Shown here: positions 26,192-39,120 of the stretch, one piece after another
How the letters are laid out: every line of letters begins with the position of its first letter
Position numbering within the stretch: the first letter of the stretch is position 1
Assembly (NCBI RefSeq): GCF_041296385.1
Contig: NC_091020.1
Span: 26,035,001-26,099,000 of the forward strand
Direction of reading: 5' to 3'
Source: Aphelocoma coerulescens
Lineage: Eukaryota; Chordata; Aves; Passeriformes; Corvidae
DNA: 64,000 nt
Program-made: the position numbers and the translations under genes
Notes under the pieces: generated by a model
Databases searched by the model: none
What the model was told of the DNA's origin: nothing
Seen by the model: only the letters and a program-made list of their open reading frames with translations

Positions 26192-29100
26192 ACATAATCT
26201 TTTCACCAACCATTCCTCTGGTAGGACCACAGAAAAGTCTACACACATTTTCTGGAACATTTGTTGATCTGCATGTGTGAAATTCTAAATTCTTCATGTG
26301 ATACTAACAGTTTTTCTTACTGTTCCTGTGAATAGCCAAAATCTGGATAGAAAGTAAAGTATCAGGTCAGAAAAATTGGAACCGTTCTAGAAAAGGATGA
26401 AGCCTGGAATTTCTGGGGAGAGTATTTGGGATGACTGTAATCTCAGAGCTGAAAGACAATTCTTGTGAAAGTTTTATTGCCAAGGCAAAGGGAGGTTTCT
26501 GTGGCAAGAAAAGCTCTAAGAAGTTTCAGTTTTTATTTTCTCATTTGATTTTCCAAGGGAAATCCAGAGCCCATCTGATGGCTTTGAAACTTCCAGTATA
26601 ACAATCTAATCTGTAGGAGCAATACTGCACATATATTTAGACTCCTAATTCCCTCTGATTTTTAAATACCTCAATAACAGCAGGGACCTGGGCTTAATAG
26701 CCCAGCACTAATTCTCTTAGTATTTTATTAGGCTCATTTGTCTTTCATGTACCTGCCAGTGGCTCTAGGCTTCCTGCAATTCCTTGGCAAGGTTACATCT
26801 GGGCTTGGGACCCATGTTATTGTCTGCAGCCCTGCAGAAAGGACAATCAGAGGATACCAGTGACCTGGTGAAGGCTGAGACTTTTACCTTCTCTGCATTG
26901 ACCAACATCATAAAGTAACTTTGCCAGCTTTTTACAAGAGAAAACATGGGAGCAGCTGGTCTGTCTTTATACCTTTTCTTCCTCCCCACACCAGGGAGCC
27001 CTGCCCAGCAACAAAACCTTTTCATGTCATCTTGTGTTCTTAGGACAGCTCAGAGGAAAGAAACTTCACACAGGTTCCCATAATAGTGGAAGCAGTTGAG
27101 TAAATGTTGATTCATTTCCAACTTTTCATTGCTGCTGGAGCTGCTAGCCAATAGTCTATATTTAATGCTCAGAATTCCCCATAACCCCGTGGCCTGCTTT
27201 TCTGAGCCATTTCTCTAGTACCATGGGAAATAAACTTTAATTATGGCCTGTTTCAGTGAATTTAACACACCAACTCTTCCCTTGGAATCTGACCACAGTA
27301 AACCAACATTGTAAGAGGTGGGTACAATCCTACCCAGACATTAAGTACTTTGCAGCTACATTAACCAGTTCCACAGGTGTGTGTTAGGAAAAACCATCAC
27401 TAAGGCAATGCACTTGCATTCCAGACTGGTAATGGGGAGCCTCAGCCCTTAGCAAGGGGCTCGGTAAGGATAGACACTAAAAATTAAATGTGGCAAGTGT
27501 TTTAGAAAAGGACTTTGCAGTGAGGTTTGCCCAGAGATTAGACAGAATATTCAGCAGCATTATGTACAGACTATGTACAGACTACCAGGTAAGCAATAAG
27601 GTGTTATGCAGTCCTTATTCTAGATGGTGGTTTCTCATCTGTTACTATGGACTAGCCTGGATAAAAGTCTGATGTGCTGCAGCTGCAGGCTGGTTGGAGT
27701 TTGTTTGATAATCAAACAGATATAGTCCTTCTTTCATCTCGCTCAGGAGGAGCTCCTAATAAAAATGTGTTGTTAACCTTCTCCAGGCTCTTTCCTAATC
27801 CTTTCTTCTTGGTTTTTAAACAACAGGAATATAAATGATTTAGCTCCCAGATTTTCATAAATAGCCTGTTTTTGTATATCACAGCGACTCTTGATTTACA
27901 GATAGTGTTTGTTGCCAGAGCTGCACTAAAACACTTGAGAAATGATGGCGCCATTTTTTCCTCTCTACCTGCTCCTGTCTCTCTCTCCTTTCATTAGCTT
28001 AGCTACAAGCACCTGTTGTGGAAGGGTTCTACAAAATCTAGGAAAAGGGAAACTGTTTTTCCTGATTTGTTTTGGTGCTTTCTGACTGAGCCCCTCTCAT
28101 ACTCCTGGTCCCTGTGAGACTGAACCTTTCTCTAGCTACTCTGCTATATTTGATTTTGTGAGCTTGGGGGACTTGGCTTGTTGGTTGGTTTTTGTTTTGT
28201 TCAGATGACGACTTCAACTGCTTTACCCAAACATGACATTTGGGTGTGGCAAAAAAAGGTATGTTCTCATCTTCCATTTCTTGTATCTCTTTAAGGCTTC
28301 CCTTCTGGAAAATATTCCCTTTATTTGTGTCACTATTATAAATCTGTGAACTGGATTCTTCTAAGGTTTAATGTTTTAAATGCTATGCTTTTATTAAAAC
28401 AATAAATGATAAGATTTCAAAGGCAGCACTCAGACAAAGTAAGCACATTACCTCTCTGGAGAGCAGGGTGATGATAGTTGCCTTTTATTCCGCTATTACA
28501 ATACCAAGACTCAGAAAAACCTATGCACATTTTCAATGTAACCTTTAAGTGAGCTTTACCTCTTTGTTGTTCTTGCTTTGACCATTTTTTCAGGCTATAC
28601 TGTACTGATACTCGAGACTTTCTGTTTTCTGATGAGACAGACTTTTTCTTCTCAAGAGTATTTTCCTTCTCAAGGTTTACTTAACTTAGCATAAAGCTTA
28701 GGTAAATATAAATATTCTAGGAGTCTAAACAGTAGTGTTATTGTAGCCAAGATCATGTGATGGTACAGGCAAACAAAGTCTGTCGGTAGAAGGAAGTAGC
28801 TAGAAGACTACCTGGCATACTTGAAAAAAGAGACAAACTTTTGGGTGCACAAGCTTTTCTTTAGGCCATCTAGATATTCAGGTACTGATAATGATGAAGT
28901 GTTTCTTAATTTTTGTCCTGCATTCCTTGCACAGGTCGTTTATGTTGGTTTGCCTTTGGGACAGATGCTTTCTGCTGGTGCTCCATCTCAGAAACTGCTC
29001 AGCACAGTGGTGTCCATGAAGCTCAGAGTAGAAAGGTAGGGGACATAATAGCAGAAGCCTGGACTTTATGTTCCACTCTATTTCAAAGCTTATGCTTTCC

Positions 29101-30066
29101 CTGGATTTTCATCCATTTGTCGTTGTTATGCAGATTGCTCCAATTAGTAGGGGTTTCTATAGTTTGTTTAGGGGGAGTGTTACCTGATATTTTAAAAATT
29201 GAAGGTGGTTTTTAAACCAGAAGTCAAGCTGCCTGGATGGTCCAGAAAAATCTGCAAGGCTGGTCAGACAGAACATTTGCATTTCTCTATTCCACTAGAA
29301 CATACAATGCTCCATTAGGTAACTGCAGCCCTGGGGCTTTCACTCTGCCCCCTCTGCACATTAAATGCATTTCAAGTGTGTGTGTTCCCCCTACTAGAGC
29401 ACATAAAATTGGGCAACAGCGTGTAACATGCAATAAATGTCTAGCAGCCACTTCTGAAGTAGCTGCTGGCCAATTTAATAGATATTTAACAGGCAGAGAA
29501 TGGGAGAACAGTACTAGTTTCATATTTTAAAGGCAAATTTAGCTTTTATTATTGGTCTCTCATGCGAGAACTTTGTAATTATTTCTGTAGCGTGATCTTT
29601 GGGGAGTTTTGCTTTACATAGTGTTTGTTAATGGAAAGCAAACAGAAAATGCAGCAGAGAGAGGTGACATAGTGACAAATGAAGAATGTTTCCCTTGGGA
29701 AGCTTCTACTCCCTCTTTTGTCAAGTAACTCCTGATCAGGTTCCCCTGCAGCTGACTTTGGAAAAAGGGAATGTCTTCTTGTGGTAGCATCCAGATCTTC
29801 ATCCAACAGGGCTTAGGAACAGACACCCCCCAGAGTTTATTTACCATATGTTTTTAACTGTTTATCAGTGGTATTCAAATCTGATTTTACTTCCAGAGCT
29901 GAGGTAAAAAGACAGCTAGATTGATTACTGTGGTCAAAAGTTTTCTGTGGAGGGTGTTAGAAGGTTATCATGGTCCGCTACTGGTGCAGTCTCTGTGGGG
30001 ATGATGAGTGGGTTTTCCAAACTCCCTTAACTGTAAGGAGTGAAAGAAAGCTTAAAACCCCTTTTC
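26192..30066. other. Unique noncoding DNA, no gene seen
   Basis: Frames reach 100 codons (28913-29215, plus strand) with no recognisable domain. An 11-bp word is repeated in tandem at 27561-27582, just before a strong donor-like CAGGTAAGC (donor GT at 27589). A near-perfect palindrome, TGTTTGAT-A-ATCAAACA, lies at 27702-27718. The parts 27680-27960 and 29290-29500 look like unique, conserved-type sequence, which cannot be verified here. Confidence 0.55.
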
Positions 30067-30081
30067 TTTTTTTTTTTTTTT
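30067..30081 (+). repeat. Poly-T run
   Basis: Fifteen consecutive T bases; low-complexity sequence with no recognisable retrocopy beside it. Confidence 0.85.
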
Positions 30082-30348
30082 CATGTTGGTGACTTGACAA
30101 ACATAGTGGAGTAAGCCCTATCGAACACACACAAAGAAAAGAAAAGGATGGAACAGTTTAGAACAGCAAAAAACAGTGGTGGAATCCACTGTTGAAATGA
30201 GCCTTTTTCTTGTTTTTGATCCAGTGTTTATTCGACAGCTTGCATTCATGCAAGTCATCAGACATTAAATTTAAGTGTGAGAAAAAGATGCAATGAATGT
30301 TAGATGAAAATCATCAATGAAAGCCTAATTAATATTATGTCTGTTACT

Positions 30349-30370
30349 GATCTCCCCGAAAGGGGTGATC
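30349..30370. repeat. Inverted repeat with GAAA loop
   Basis: GATCTCCCC (30349-30357), GAAA and GGGGTGATC (30362-30370) form a nine-pair stem with a single T-T mismatch and a four-base GAAA loop. If transcribed, this is a GNRA-type tetraloop hairpin. It sits in non-repetitive sequence (about 30225-30420) and no RNA gene is recognised around it. Confidence 0.7.
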
Positions 30371-31027
30371 TTTGATCAATGTACTTTACAACTGAGCCAG
30401 CTTATGTTTTTGGCCCCCAGAGAGACACCACATACCAGGGCAGGCAACCCATCCATTTCAATTAACTTCAAAGAGTGGGTCATCTATTTGGGGTTTTTTC
30501 CCCAGCTACAAAAGAGGAAGTAAAACACAAAACTTACTCCACTTGGAATCCTCCTTCCCCCTGCCTCACCTTACAAAAGGAGTCAGATTGTTTTGAAACA
30601 TGTATTATTCATCTAGCTATAGTAGAAATACAAATGGAAACCAAGCAACTGTCGGTTCTCCAGCAGAGCAAAAAACAAAATGTCACAGAACCCGCATCAA
30701 AATGGATAAATGCATTAGTTTGATTACATACTTTCCACTGGGATAATAGAAAATGATATTAGCGTAACAGGAATGAAAATACTTTATTTCTGGTTCAAAT
30801 TAAGATACAGCTGGGGATGCTAGAAAGTAATTCCAATTAGTGTCTCTTAAAAAAAAAAAAAAAAGGATTTTTATCATGCATATTTTTATTAAAAGTGTCT
30901 GTTTTCTAGGATTTTTCATTTAAAATCTGTGTGTCCAAAAGCTCTACTATTTCTTTGTATGTGCTTGCCTGGATACCGTTGTCAGCCTCCTAATTTGGAG
31001 CAATTCAGTCCCCAGCTCTCACTGCTG
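30371..31027. other. Unique noncoding DNA, no gene seen
   Basis: This includes a 16-base A run at 30849-30864. An 82-codon plus-strand frame (30475-30723) has no recognisable domain. Confidence 0.6.
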
Positions 31028-31068
31028 CCCTGGGAGGGGTGGTGCTCCTCCCCTGGGAGGGGTGGTGC
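31028..31068 (+). repeat. Short G-rich tandem duplication, 23-bp period
   Basis: An 18-base word, CCCTGGGAGGGGTGGTGC, occurs at 31028-31045 and again at 31051-31068. The five bases between are CTCC-like. The G runs approach a G-quadruplex pattern, but one loop would be long. Confidence 0.85.
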
Positions 31069-34000
31069 AGCTGGAGGGGCAGTAAATGCTGGAGTGTCAC
31101 TGCCCTGGCCAGAGTGATGGGGTCCAATGTCCCGGGCTGTGAGAGCTGAGAGCTGGCTGGAGCTGCTGCAGTTTGTAGCAAGCTCCAGGGCTGCAGGAGA
31201 TTGTGACTAAATAAGGGTCCAGAATGCCATGTTCTTGTGTCTTGAAAAGACCAACAACACAGATGTGAGGAGGCAATAGCTTATTGTTCACCAGAAATAC
31301 AGTGCTCACATCTCTTGGTGTGCTTTGTGATAAATATGTCTCTTTAAAGCTTGTAGACCTCTGCTCACAGCTGCCAACTGAGGATTTGCTGTTGGAAACC
31401 TCTGCCAAACAGCATTTGGAAGCAGGAATATAAAATCTCCTGGACTTGAAGAACACTGGTGTTTGGATTTCTTCAGGCACTCTGGGGCCAGCAAACTTAA
31501 TGTACCATCTCTTACAGCTATAAAGCTGGATAGATTTATTCAGCTTCCTAAATGGCCCTATAGGTAGGAGGAAAATCCTAATGATGTATGACAAGACTTT
31601 CATTACAAAATAATTTCATTTGCTTCATGTGCATTAAAGCACCTTATAGCTGCTTTGGAAACTTGAAAATGGGTTTTAAGCAGGTTTTAAATTAAAGGAG
31701 ATGGGGGGTGGGTTATCTCAACAGTGAAACTTCTTTAAAGCCCTAATCCCTAGTGTCCTCATTTTTCCTTGAATTGATGGAATCCCTTATTCTAGGAGAG
31801 GAGAAAGCATTTGCATTAAGTACTGATTGGAGTTGTATTTACGTGTAGTATATGGAAGGCACATCTGAGCAGGAATAGTGTGGAAAAATATCATACTTGG
31901 CTGTAGTACAGGTTCTTCAGAATGCTTCAAAATAGCCCACAGAGGAGGCAAGTGTAGCTGCTACACTCCTTAACTGAAGGAAAAGTGGAGATTCAGGGGT
32001 CTTCCAAGTTTGTTCTGGAGATTAGCAGCAGCATCAGAAACAGTACTTGGCTCTTGCTGCTGTAAAATGCCGGCTCCACTGCATGTTGCACACCCTGCTT
32101 TGTGACACTGCTACGTGCCAGGGAGGTGGGGGTGAGTACCATCACACAATAACTACAGTTAAAATCCAATACCTGGTACAAAGAGCTAAAATCAAGTAAT
32201 CATGTAAGCAGTAAAGGATACACAGTCTTGGATGAATATTTTTTACATCAAAGTTTTCTTGGCTGCTTCAGAGGATGATAATGTCCTACACTGAGTGGGT
32301 TTTATATGGAAGAGAAACATTTTGAAAGGAGGATATTGGACCAAGAACAAGCAAATCTAAATTAACCGTAATGATAGAATTTTTTTTTTCCTAAACATTA
32401 GACCAGGGCTGTTCCGGAGTATATATCCCATAATGGGGGAAAACACACCTTTAATTTAAATGTGGAGTTGGTCCATAGATTCTTTTTTGTTTCTATGACT
32501 AGAGGAACTAGGCTAGGTGTTCCACGAGGTGGTATTTTCTCTGAACCTAAATGAAAAATTGCAGCCAACATATCCAGAGTATCCACGAGGGTGACGTGCC
32601 TCATTTCTACAACCACATGAGGAATTCCTAAGATGTTAAATCCCCTCGTGCTGTTTGGGCATGTGGGACCCAGCTGCTGCTCCAAGGACGGCTTGGGAGG
32701 TTGGGTTTTAGGCTGGCTGTTTGCTGTGCGGTGCTCCAGAGGGAATTTCTGGGGGCAGTCCTTGTAAGCCAGAGTGGATAAACCTGAAAGGAACTGTACT
32801 GGTCCAGCATTTCAAGGCTGTGGGCTTTTCCAGCCAAATGCTTCAGAGGCATGAATGATGACCTGGTGATGGTGTCATCTTGGCTAAGGACTCTTACAGA
32901 CAGCTGAGAGTTTTTGTTCTGTGTCCAAGCTGTCTGTGCTGCACTGGAGCAGTACAGCAGTACAAGCGAACCTCAACTGAGGAGTGCCACAGTGGGGCAC
33001 TCCATTATGCCCTAAAAATCGTTGCAAAAGTCTATGGTGACAGCCCAGAAAACACCAGACCTACACAGTCAGCTGAAGGTCCTGACTATGCTGCGACTTC
33101 TTGCACAAACACTTTTGTGGGTCAAAAGAGAATTGAAACCCATTCTCCCTGGAAATGAGGGGGAATGATGCTGTTACACAGGTGCTTGAAGAGCAATCCA
33201 GGGCATAGGAATGTGTTTTCAGTTATAATGAAGCTGGGAAGTAGCTGCATCATCAGTCCCATGATTGCTGGAGTGCTATGTTTGCCTAATTAAAAATAGC
33301 ACTCAACAAGCAGCACTTATCTTCCAGTGAGCTGACACCAAGCTGCTCCAGCAATCCTAAATAGGTTTGTTTTAAAGGGCAGCTCTGATGACATCGCTCC
33401 CTCTGGTGGCTTCCTTGCAGCAGGAGCCATCTCACGGAGAAGTTAGTCCCCATGCCCAGAGGCCCTTCTGCAGGAGTCAGTGAACAAATTGCTCTGAGCC
33501 TGTAAAACACCACTTTGAATCCTTGCCAGAAATGCAGCAAAGGGTGGTCTAGTTGTGAAGCACTGGGAGGAAGACAGGGAAGGGGTCTCACATGGAATTT
33601 AGTTTTGGTGTTATATCAGGCCTGGGTCATCATCCTCATGGGGAGGAGTTGTTTAAAAGCATCAGCTTGAGATAATACACTTTGAGAAAGAGAGAGATTT
33701 ACAATGTGCTGTGAACATGCAAAGTGAAGGGGGCTCACCACAGCTCTTAATATCTCTGGAATGGGACGTTCCTTTTCTGGCCATAAACCCAGGCTGGTTT
33801 TTGTGGGCAAGAATATCACAAGGATTTGCATATGGAGTTGCAAGGGATGCTACTTAAATGCTCAATTTTATTCATTTACTTTCAGCATCAATCTTAAACC
33901 TTTATGCTTGTGTGCACTTCTGTATCCTGCATTTCTTTTAATCCATCGTGTATTCATTTATGTTGCCATCACTCAACAATAATATAATTATGAATGTTAT

Positions 34001-35249
34001 ACTGTTAATGTAGTCAGGCTTTCCAGGTATCTTATCAAAATGCTCACTGCTCTAACAATTTGGGAATGAGCCTATTTACACAGCAGTCTAACATAAAATT
34101 ACATCTTTATAATCCTATTCCTCAAATAGTGTCAGGTTATGCTCTGTTTCTTAATTAACAAAAAACTACATTACACTGTGTGAGTAAAGCCAAACTGAAA
34201 TCAGCTTACCCATAACTCATTTATTTATGTCACAGAGCTCTCCTGGAGGCCTAGTAAATGAAGAGGTTGTCTGTTGCTCTTCTGTTTGCTTTACAGTATT
34301 TGGTTTAATTTAAAAATTCTCAAATTCTGTCTTAGTTATGATACATGTACTTTCAAGACCTTTTTTCTATGTATGGATACACAGTCCATAGTAAAAATGG
34401 TAACAACATTGTCTAGGCTTTGGCAGTAGAGTCAAGTATGCTAAAAATTCATTAGAGAGCTGTTTTGATTTCTCTGACATCTCAGAGCAGTTCTGGTCAT
34501 CAGCAAGCACACATGGTAGAAAGTTTTCTGATCTCAGGTGAAAAACTCCAAGGAAGTGGTGTTCAGTGTAACTTGGAAGATACGTTTTGCAAATTTCAGA
34601 TCATTTCTTCTGAAGTTCAAAAAAAACCCCAAACCCAAAAGTCACCAGAATTGGCCCTGGTTTTGCACTGGAGTCTGTGTTAGAGCAGAGGGTACAGTTT
34701 GGAGCTCTCAAGAGAAAAGTCACGAGAGGCTAGGGTTACAAGAAAATTCAAAATGGTACAGCTGTGTCTTGATTTGAGGAGAAACATTCACAGATGAGCT
34801 GTAATTTTGCCTGAGACCATTTCTCTCTTGGGTAGTGTAATTGGCAGAATGTCCCTCTTCTCTCAGTAAACAAAAATATTTTTCTTGTCAAATAAAATGA
34901 GTACATTTTTGAATCAGAGGACTATTTTTTTGAAACATGCTCCATTCTAAAGAAAAAATAAAAATAAATGTTCCAAATTTGAAAGCTTAAAATCATAAGG
35001 GATAAAATAAAAAGCCCTATTTTTAAATTTCTGATTAAAAAAAAAAATCAAATATTGTCCTAACATTGAAGCAGTTTTCTCTCTCCATTCAGACAGTGAG
35101 CCAGTCACACCTTTTACTTCACTGTGTATAATGTTGGAACAATTTAATTTTCAGTTATTTTTCACTTTGCTTTGTATCTTGCAGTGGAGTGAGCTGGCCA
35201 GTCATGACAGGAATTTGTAGCATATTTTCATGAACCTGAAAGTAGTTTC
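31069..35249. other. Unique noncoding DNA with the second-longest open frame
   Basis: A minus-strand frame of 168 codons (31097-31603) overlaps a locally GC-richer patch. It matches no family I know and has no clear domain. A 101-codon minus-strand frame (33286-33591) is similarly anonymous. The rest is AT-rich and non-repetitive. I see no splice-bounded exon with recognisable protein content and no mobile element. Confidence 0.55.
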
Positions 35250-35268
35250 TTTTTTTTTTTTTTTTTTT
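35250..35268 (+). repeat. Poly-T run
   Basis: Nineteen consecutive T bases; low-complexity sequence without a recognisable retrocopy next to it. Confidence 0.9.
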
Positions 35269-38200
35269 AACTAAAAAGAAAACTGCTTCAGCTATTAAGA
35301 AAAGGAATTCAACAAATGTGTAGTGGGAACTTCAAAGTTTCATGTATCTTAGCCACCTATAGCTAAAAAGAGGAGAGTTTCTGCCAGAGCTCATGCAGAA
35401 GCTGAAGTCCACCAATGTCATTGAAGTAAATCAAATAAAGCCTTGAAAAGCTGGCAGGGAAAGCTGGGCATCTTTTCAAGCCAAATGAAAGTCTGCCTCA
35501 AAAGAGACTCATGGAAATGAATGGTTCATATTCTGAAGGCAACATATATTTACAGAAAATGAAATCTTGGTTAAAACACTTTTTGAATCATGTTGAAGTG
35601 TTCATTGTAAACTCAAAAGGTCTTTCTTGATTTACTTGGCTCAATTTCTGAACTTTTTTTTCCTTCTACTAATGGCAACCCATCAATCATTGGAGCTGAA
35701 ATCAGATTTTGCAGAAGGCCATGGGCATCATTTTAAGTCATTTAAACTCTGCCAGCCTGTCCCCATTTCCTAGGAATCATGAGAATTAATGTCAAAGGAT
35801 TTTTCCCCCTTAAAAAAAATTTGCAAGTGTTGATTGCGTCTTTCTTGTTACACCTGACCCACTTATCACCAAATAACATTTCACTGCTCAGCAGATAAAT
35901 GGTTGCCTGAGAGAAACACTCACATCCAGTTCTAGCCTCATCTTCTACAAAATCATTTATAGGTGAGAACCTCAAAATTTTTTTCCATGTCTAAATATGC
36001 TTTTGAAATTAATAGGTAATATTTGCCTAAAGTATGAATTGATTGCAGGCTTGGGTGTGGGTGAACTGTCTGAGTTCATAGCCAGAAGAAGTGTGATGTC
36101 CTGTGTAAAATCCACTCCCAACAATATTGGTGGCAGTTGTTGTGGCAGTGGTAAATTGCTGTCAGCTACCTTAGGTGTAACTTAAGTGCTTTGCTAACTC
36201 CTTTGTGTCATTATAAACAAATCCCTCTCAAATTACAATCAGAGTCTTTGTTAACAAATCAGTATAACTTCATGCTACTATTCCTTCTAGATTTGCTGCA
36301 AAACCACAGTTAAAGCCACCACTGTTTGTTTTAATGCAATGTTTATGTTTTGCTCATGACAATGATGTTATCATCCCTTGTTAAAAATCAGAAACCACAT
36401 AGTTGAAATAACAATGTCAGATGAGACTCTATCTCTCAAATGACTGATACCACAGTAGTTTGTACAAATGAGTGGGGAGTAGTATCTTTTGAATGTGATG
36501 GATTGTTTATTCAGGCAGCAGTGATGCAGGAAATAGGACAAAAATAAATGTACGAGGAAGTACTTTAAGTGGTGGCTGACTTTGATTTTTCTCTGAGCAT
36601 GAGTATATGCACCCAACATTGCTAAGATTTGATCACTGGTCTCTTCTGGCCAGTTTTGGAGGTTACATTTTTCCCAGTTTTATCTCTGGTTTGGGAAAGT
36701 GATGGCATGGAACTGGGTAATGATATTCCTCAGAAAAGAAAACCAAGAGGATATCTCAGTTTAATGAATAGAAAGTAGGAGGCAAAGTTATTATGCTATA
36801 TTCTCTGGCCATTGCCATTTTCATCTGTTTAAAGACCTCCCTCTTCCAGCCCTGGGTCAGCCTCTGGGGGAGTTATCCAATATCCTTTCTCCCAGGTGTC
36901 TAAAAGCATAAGCAATTTCTAGTGGATTTTCTCCCATTCTGCAGAGGATACACCAAAGTTATTATGAAATAACTTTGATATGCCCTGCAAAAATGGGCAC
37001 TTGCCAACTTTCCTTGTTTGTGGGCTGTTTCTGTTATAAAGCAGTCTTCTGTAGAAGCAGGACAGCACAGACAGGGACAATAGAAGGCTTATTTTCAGTA
37101 TATTTTGCCAAATAATTTCCATTCAGTTCCTGATATATGGCTGTGTTTAAGTACTCTGAATAAAGATTCAATTCCCCCAGTCCTACAGGGACAATGAGTT
37201 TCTGCCCTCAAAGGTGGATCTTGTTTATATTTGGTTACCCAGAGAAAATTACAACGTTTTTAAACTTCATTAATTAGCAAGAACATCCAAAAATCAATTA
37301 TGTAATCCCACACATTTTTACCAGGTTTTACTTTTCCAATAAGTGGTCTCCCCAGTCAAAATCCACATATACTGTTGTTGTAAACCACACTGCAAATATA
37401 CTGTTAAAATGATAACCTGAAATGCTTCTTTCCAACTGATGTGTCTTTAAAGAATTTAAATCAGAAAGCCTTTGCACTAGTGGAATGAGAAAGTAAGGCA
37501 GTCAGCTAAAACATGTCTCTTTTTTTCTGCTTTTTCTTTTGTTGGTATGTGTAGAATTATGATTGCACAGATAGAATATCAGCTGTATGTGTCGGGGCGA
37601 TCGGTCACGCAATCAAATGCAGAATCATTCTTTACCATAAATGTATTAAAAGAAAATCAGTCACATAGATTTGGCTTTCAACAGAGCAGCAGGCTGTGTT
37701 CTATTCATAACAAATCAGCTCATGCTTTGGGGAAAGCTGCAAATCACTCCCACAGCATTATTCAGTGGATTGTCCTCTGCATCCCTCCAAGGAATTCTTA
37801 TGTATTCTCTCTGCTCTTAGGCTAATAGTGACAGTGGGGGAGGCAGAAAGAAGGAGCAACCTCCTTGGAAGGACAGCTTGAGTTCTTCTTTTGGGCAGTG
37901 GATGTGTGTTTTTAATATGCAGGTTTTCATATTTGCTTTTTGTGGCAGGCAAGAATTCTAATTGAATGCATGGTAGATTATCCAGGTCTAGATTTAATGA
38001 ATTTCTTATGATTTAGCTGGAAATACCCACTTTCTATCAGGGTGAATCCATCATTAGTATTTCTAAGGCATAGATGGCGTTAACGGTTGTACATAAAGCT
38101 CCTTGCTGGGCTCAGAACCAGTTGTACCGAGCTCCAGATTGCATCATATAGAAAATAGTAATAAATATTCAGTAGAAAACTGAAATGGTCAGGTCTCAGT

Positions 38201-38400
38201 ATATGCCTTAGGAGAGATAATCAAGAGAATTTCAAAATTCCCCCAAAAGCCATGGTTGCCTAGGAACATATATACCTCCATCCTGAACAAGCAAAAGGAT
38301 TATATTAATTTACATCTTGTAACCAAGGGGGCTAAATTCTCTCTCTTCCTCTGCCTGCAGTCTCAGCAGGGGAGTACTGATGCACCCAGGTCAAGTGCAA
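35269..38400. other. Unique noncoding DNA, no gene seen
   Basis: This is AT-rich and low in repeats. It holds a 10-bp inverted repeat at 36954-36977 and a CpG cluster at 37593-37609. The longest frame is 92 codons (37547-37825, plus strand), which crosses the CpG cluster and has no recognisable domain. Confidence 0.55.
36954..36977. repeat. Perfect 10-bp inverted repeat, 4-nt loop
   Basis: CAAAGTTATT (36954-36963) pairs with its exact reverse complement at 36968-36977 across ATGA. It is a small hairpin with no adjacent feature to suggest a role. Confidence 0.75.
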
Positions 38401-39120
38401 CCCCACACAGCTTAGAGGAAGGAAGATGAGGATTTTGGTAGCTGCACTCTTCTGGGCTCCTGCTGCCTCAGCTATCATTCTTGCAGTATTTGTCAGCTAC
38501 TTTGAAGCTGGCTCCAGGGTGGCAATCCCTAAAAACATAGCACCAGGGACCAGCTGGTGGCTCAGCAGGCAGGGGCTTTGGAGGCATGAGCAGGGTAGGC
38601 TGTTGGGGAGGCTCCAGTTGAGGATCCAGTGCTGCAGCACAGCTCCAGAGGGGCCTCTGGGTGCTGGGCAGGACTGGGGCACGCAGACCTGTGCGTGTGC
38701 AGAGCCTGGCTTCTCACTACAGCAGGGCCTGGCATCAGTTTTTAGCCCAGAAGGGTGACATTTGCTTTTGCTTCCACCACTCAGAAAACTTGGGCTGCCT
38801 TTATGAATCCTGAACTGTCCATTGGAGGGATGGATGGCAGATTGGGCACCTCTCCAGGTGGACCCTGAAGAGAATACATCAAGCTTTGAATTGCAGTGGC
38901 TCAGGGCTGGACACACCATTCCTTCTGCTGCCTCAGGAAAGAGGGTGATGAAGTCTGGTTCAAAGGCAGAGTGGGCAGCAGCTGGCACTTCTCTCTTGCA
39001 TTGTTTCTGTGCCAACCTCCAGAAGTTGCAGTCTGAATTCAAATATGCATCAGATACTTTACAAAAGACTTTCGGTCACGTCATTGCATGGAATTTCTCT
39101 CACTGCTTTCTTAAATGATA
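38401..39120. other. GC-richer patch with opposing chance-like frames
   Basis: The longest frame of the window, 181 codons, lies here on the minus strand (38497-39042). It overlaps a 110-codon plus-strand frame (38426-38758) and a 98-codon plus-strand frame (38822-39118). The 110-codon frame opens with a hydrophobic, signal-like stretch (roughly residues 3-25) and has A at -3 before its ATG. None matches a family I know. Higher local GC removes stop codons and lengthens frames on both strands, which is the simpler explanation. Confidence 0.5.
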
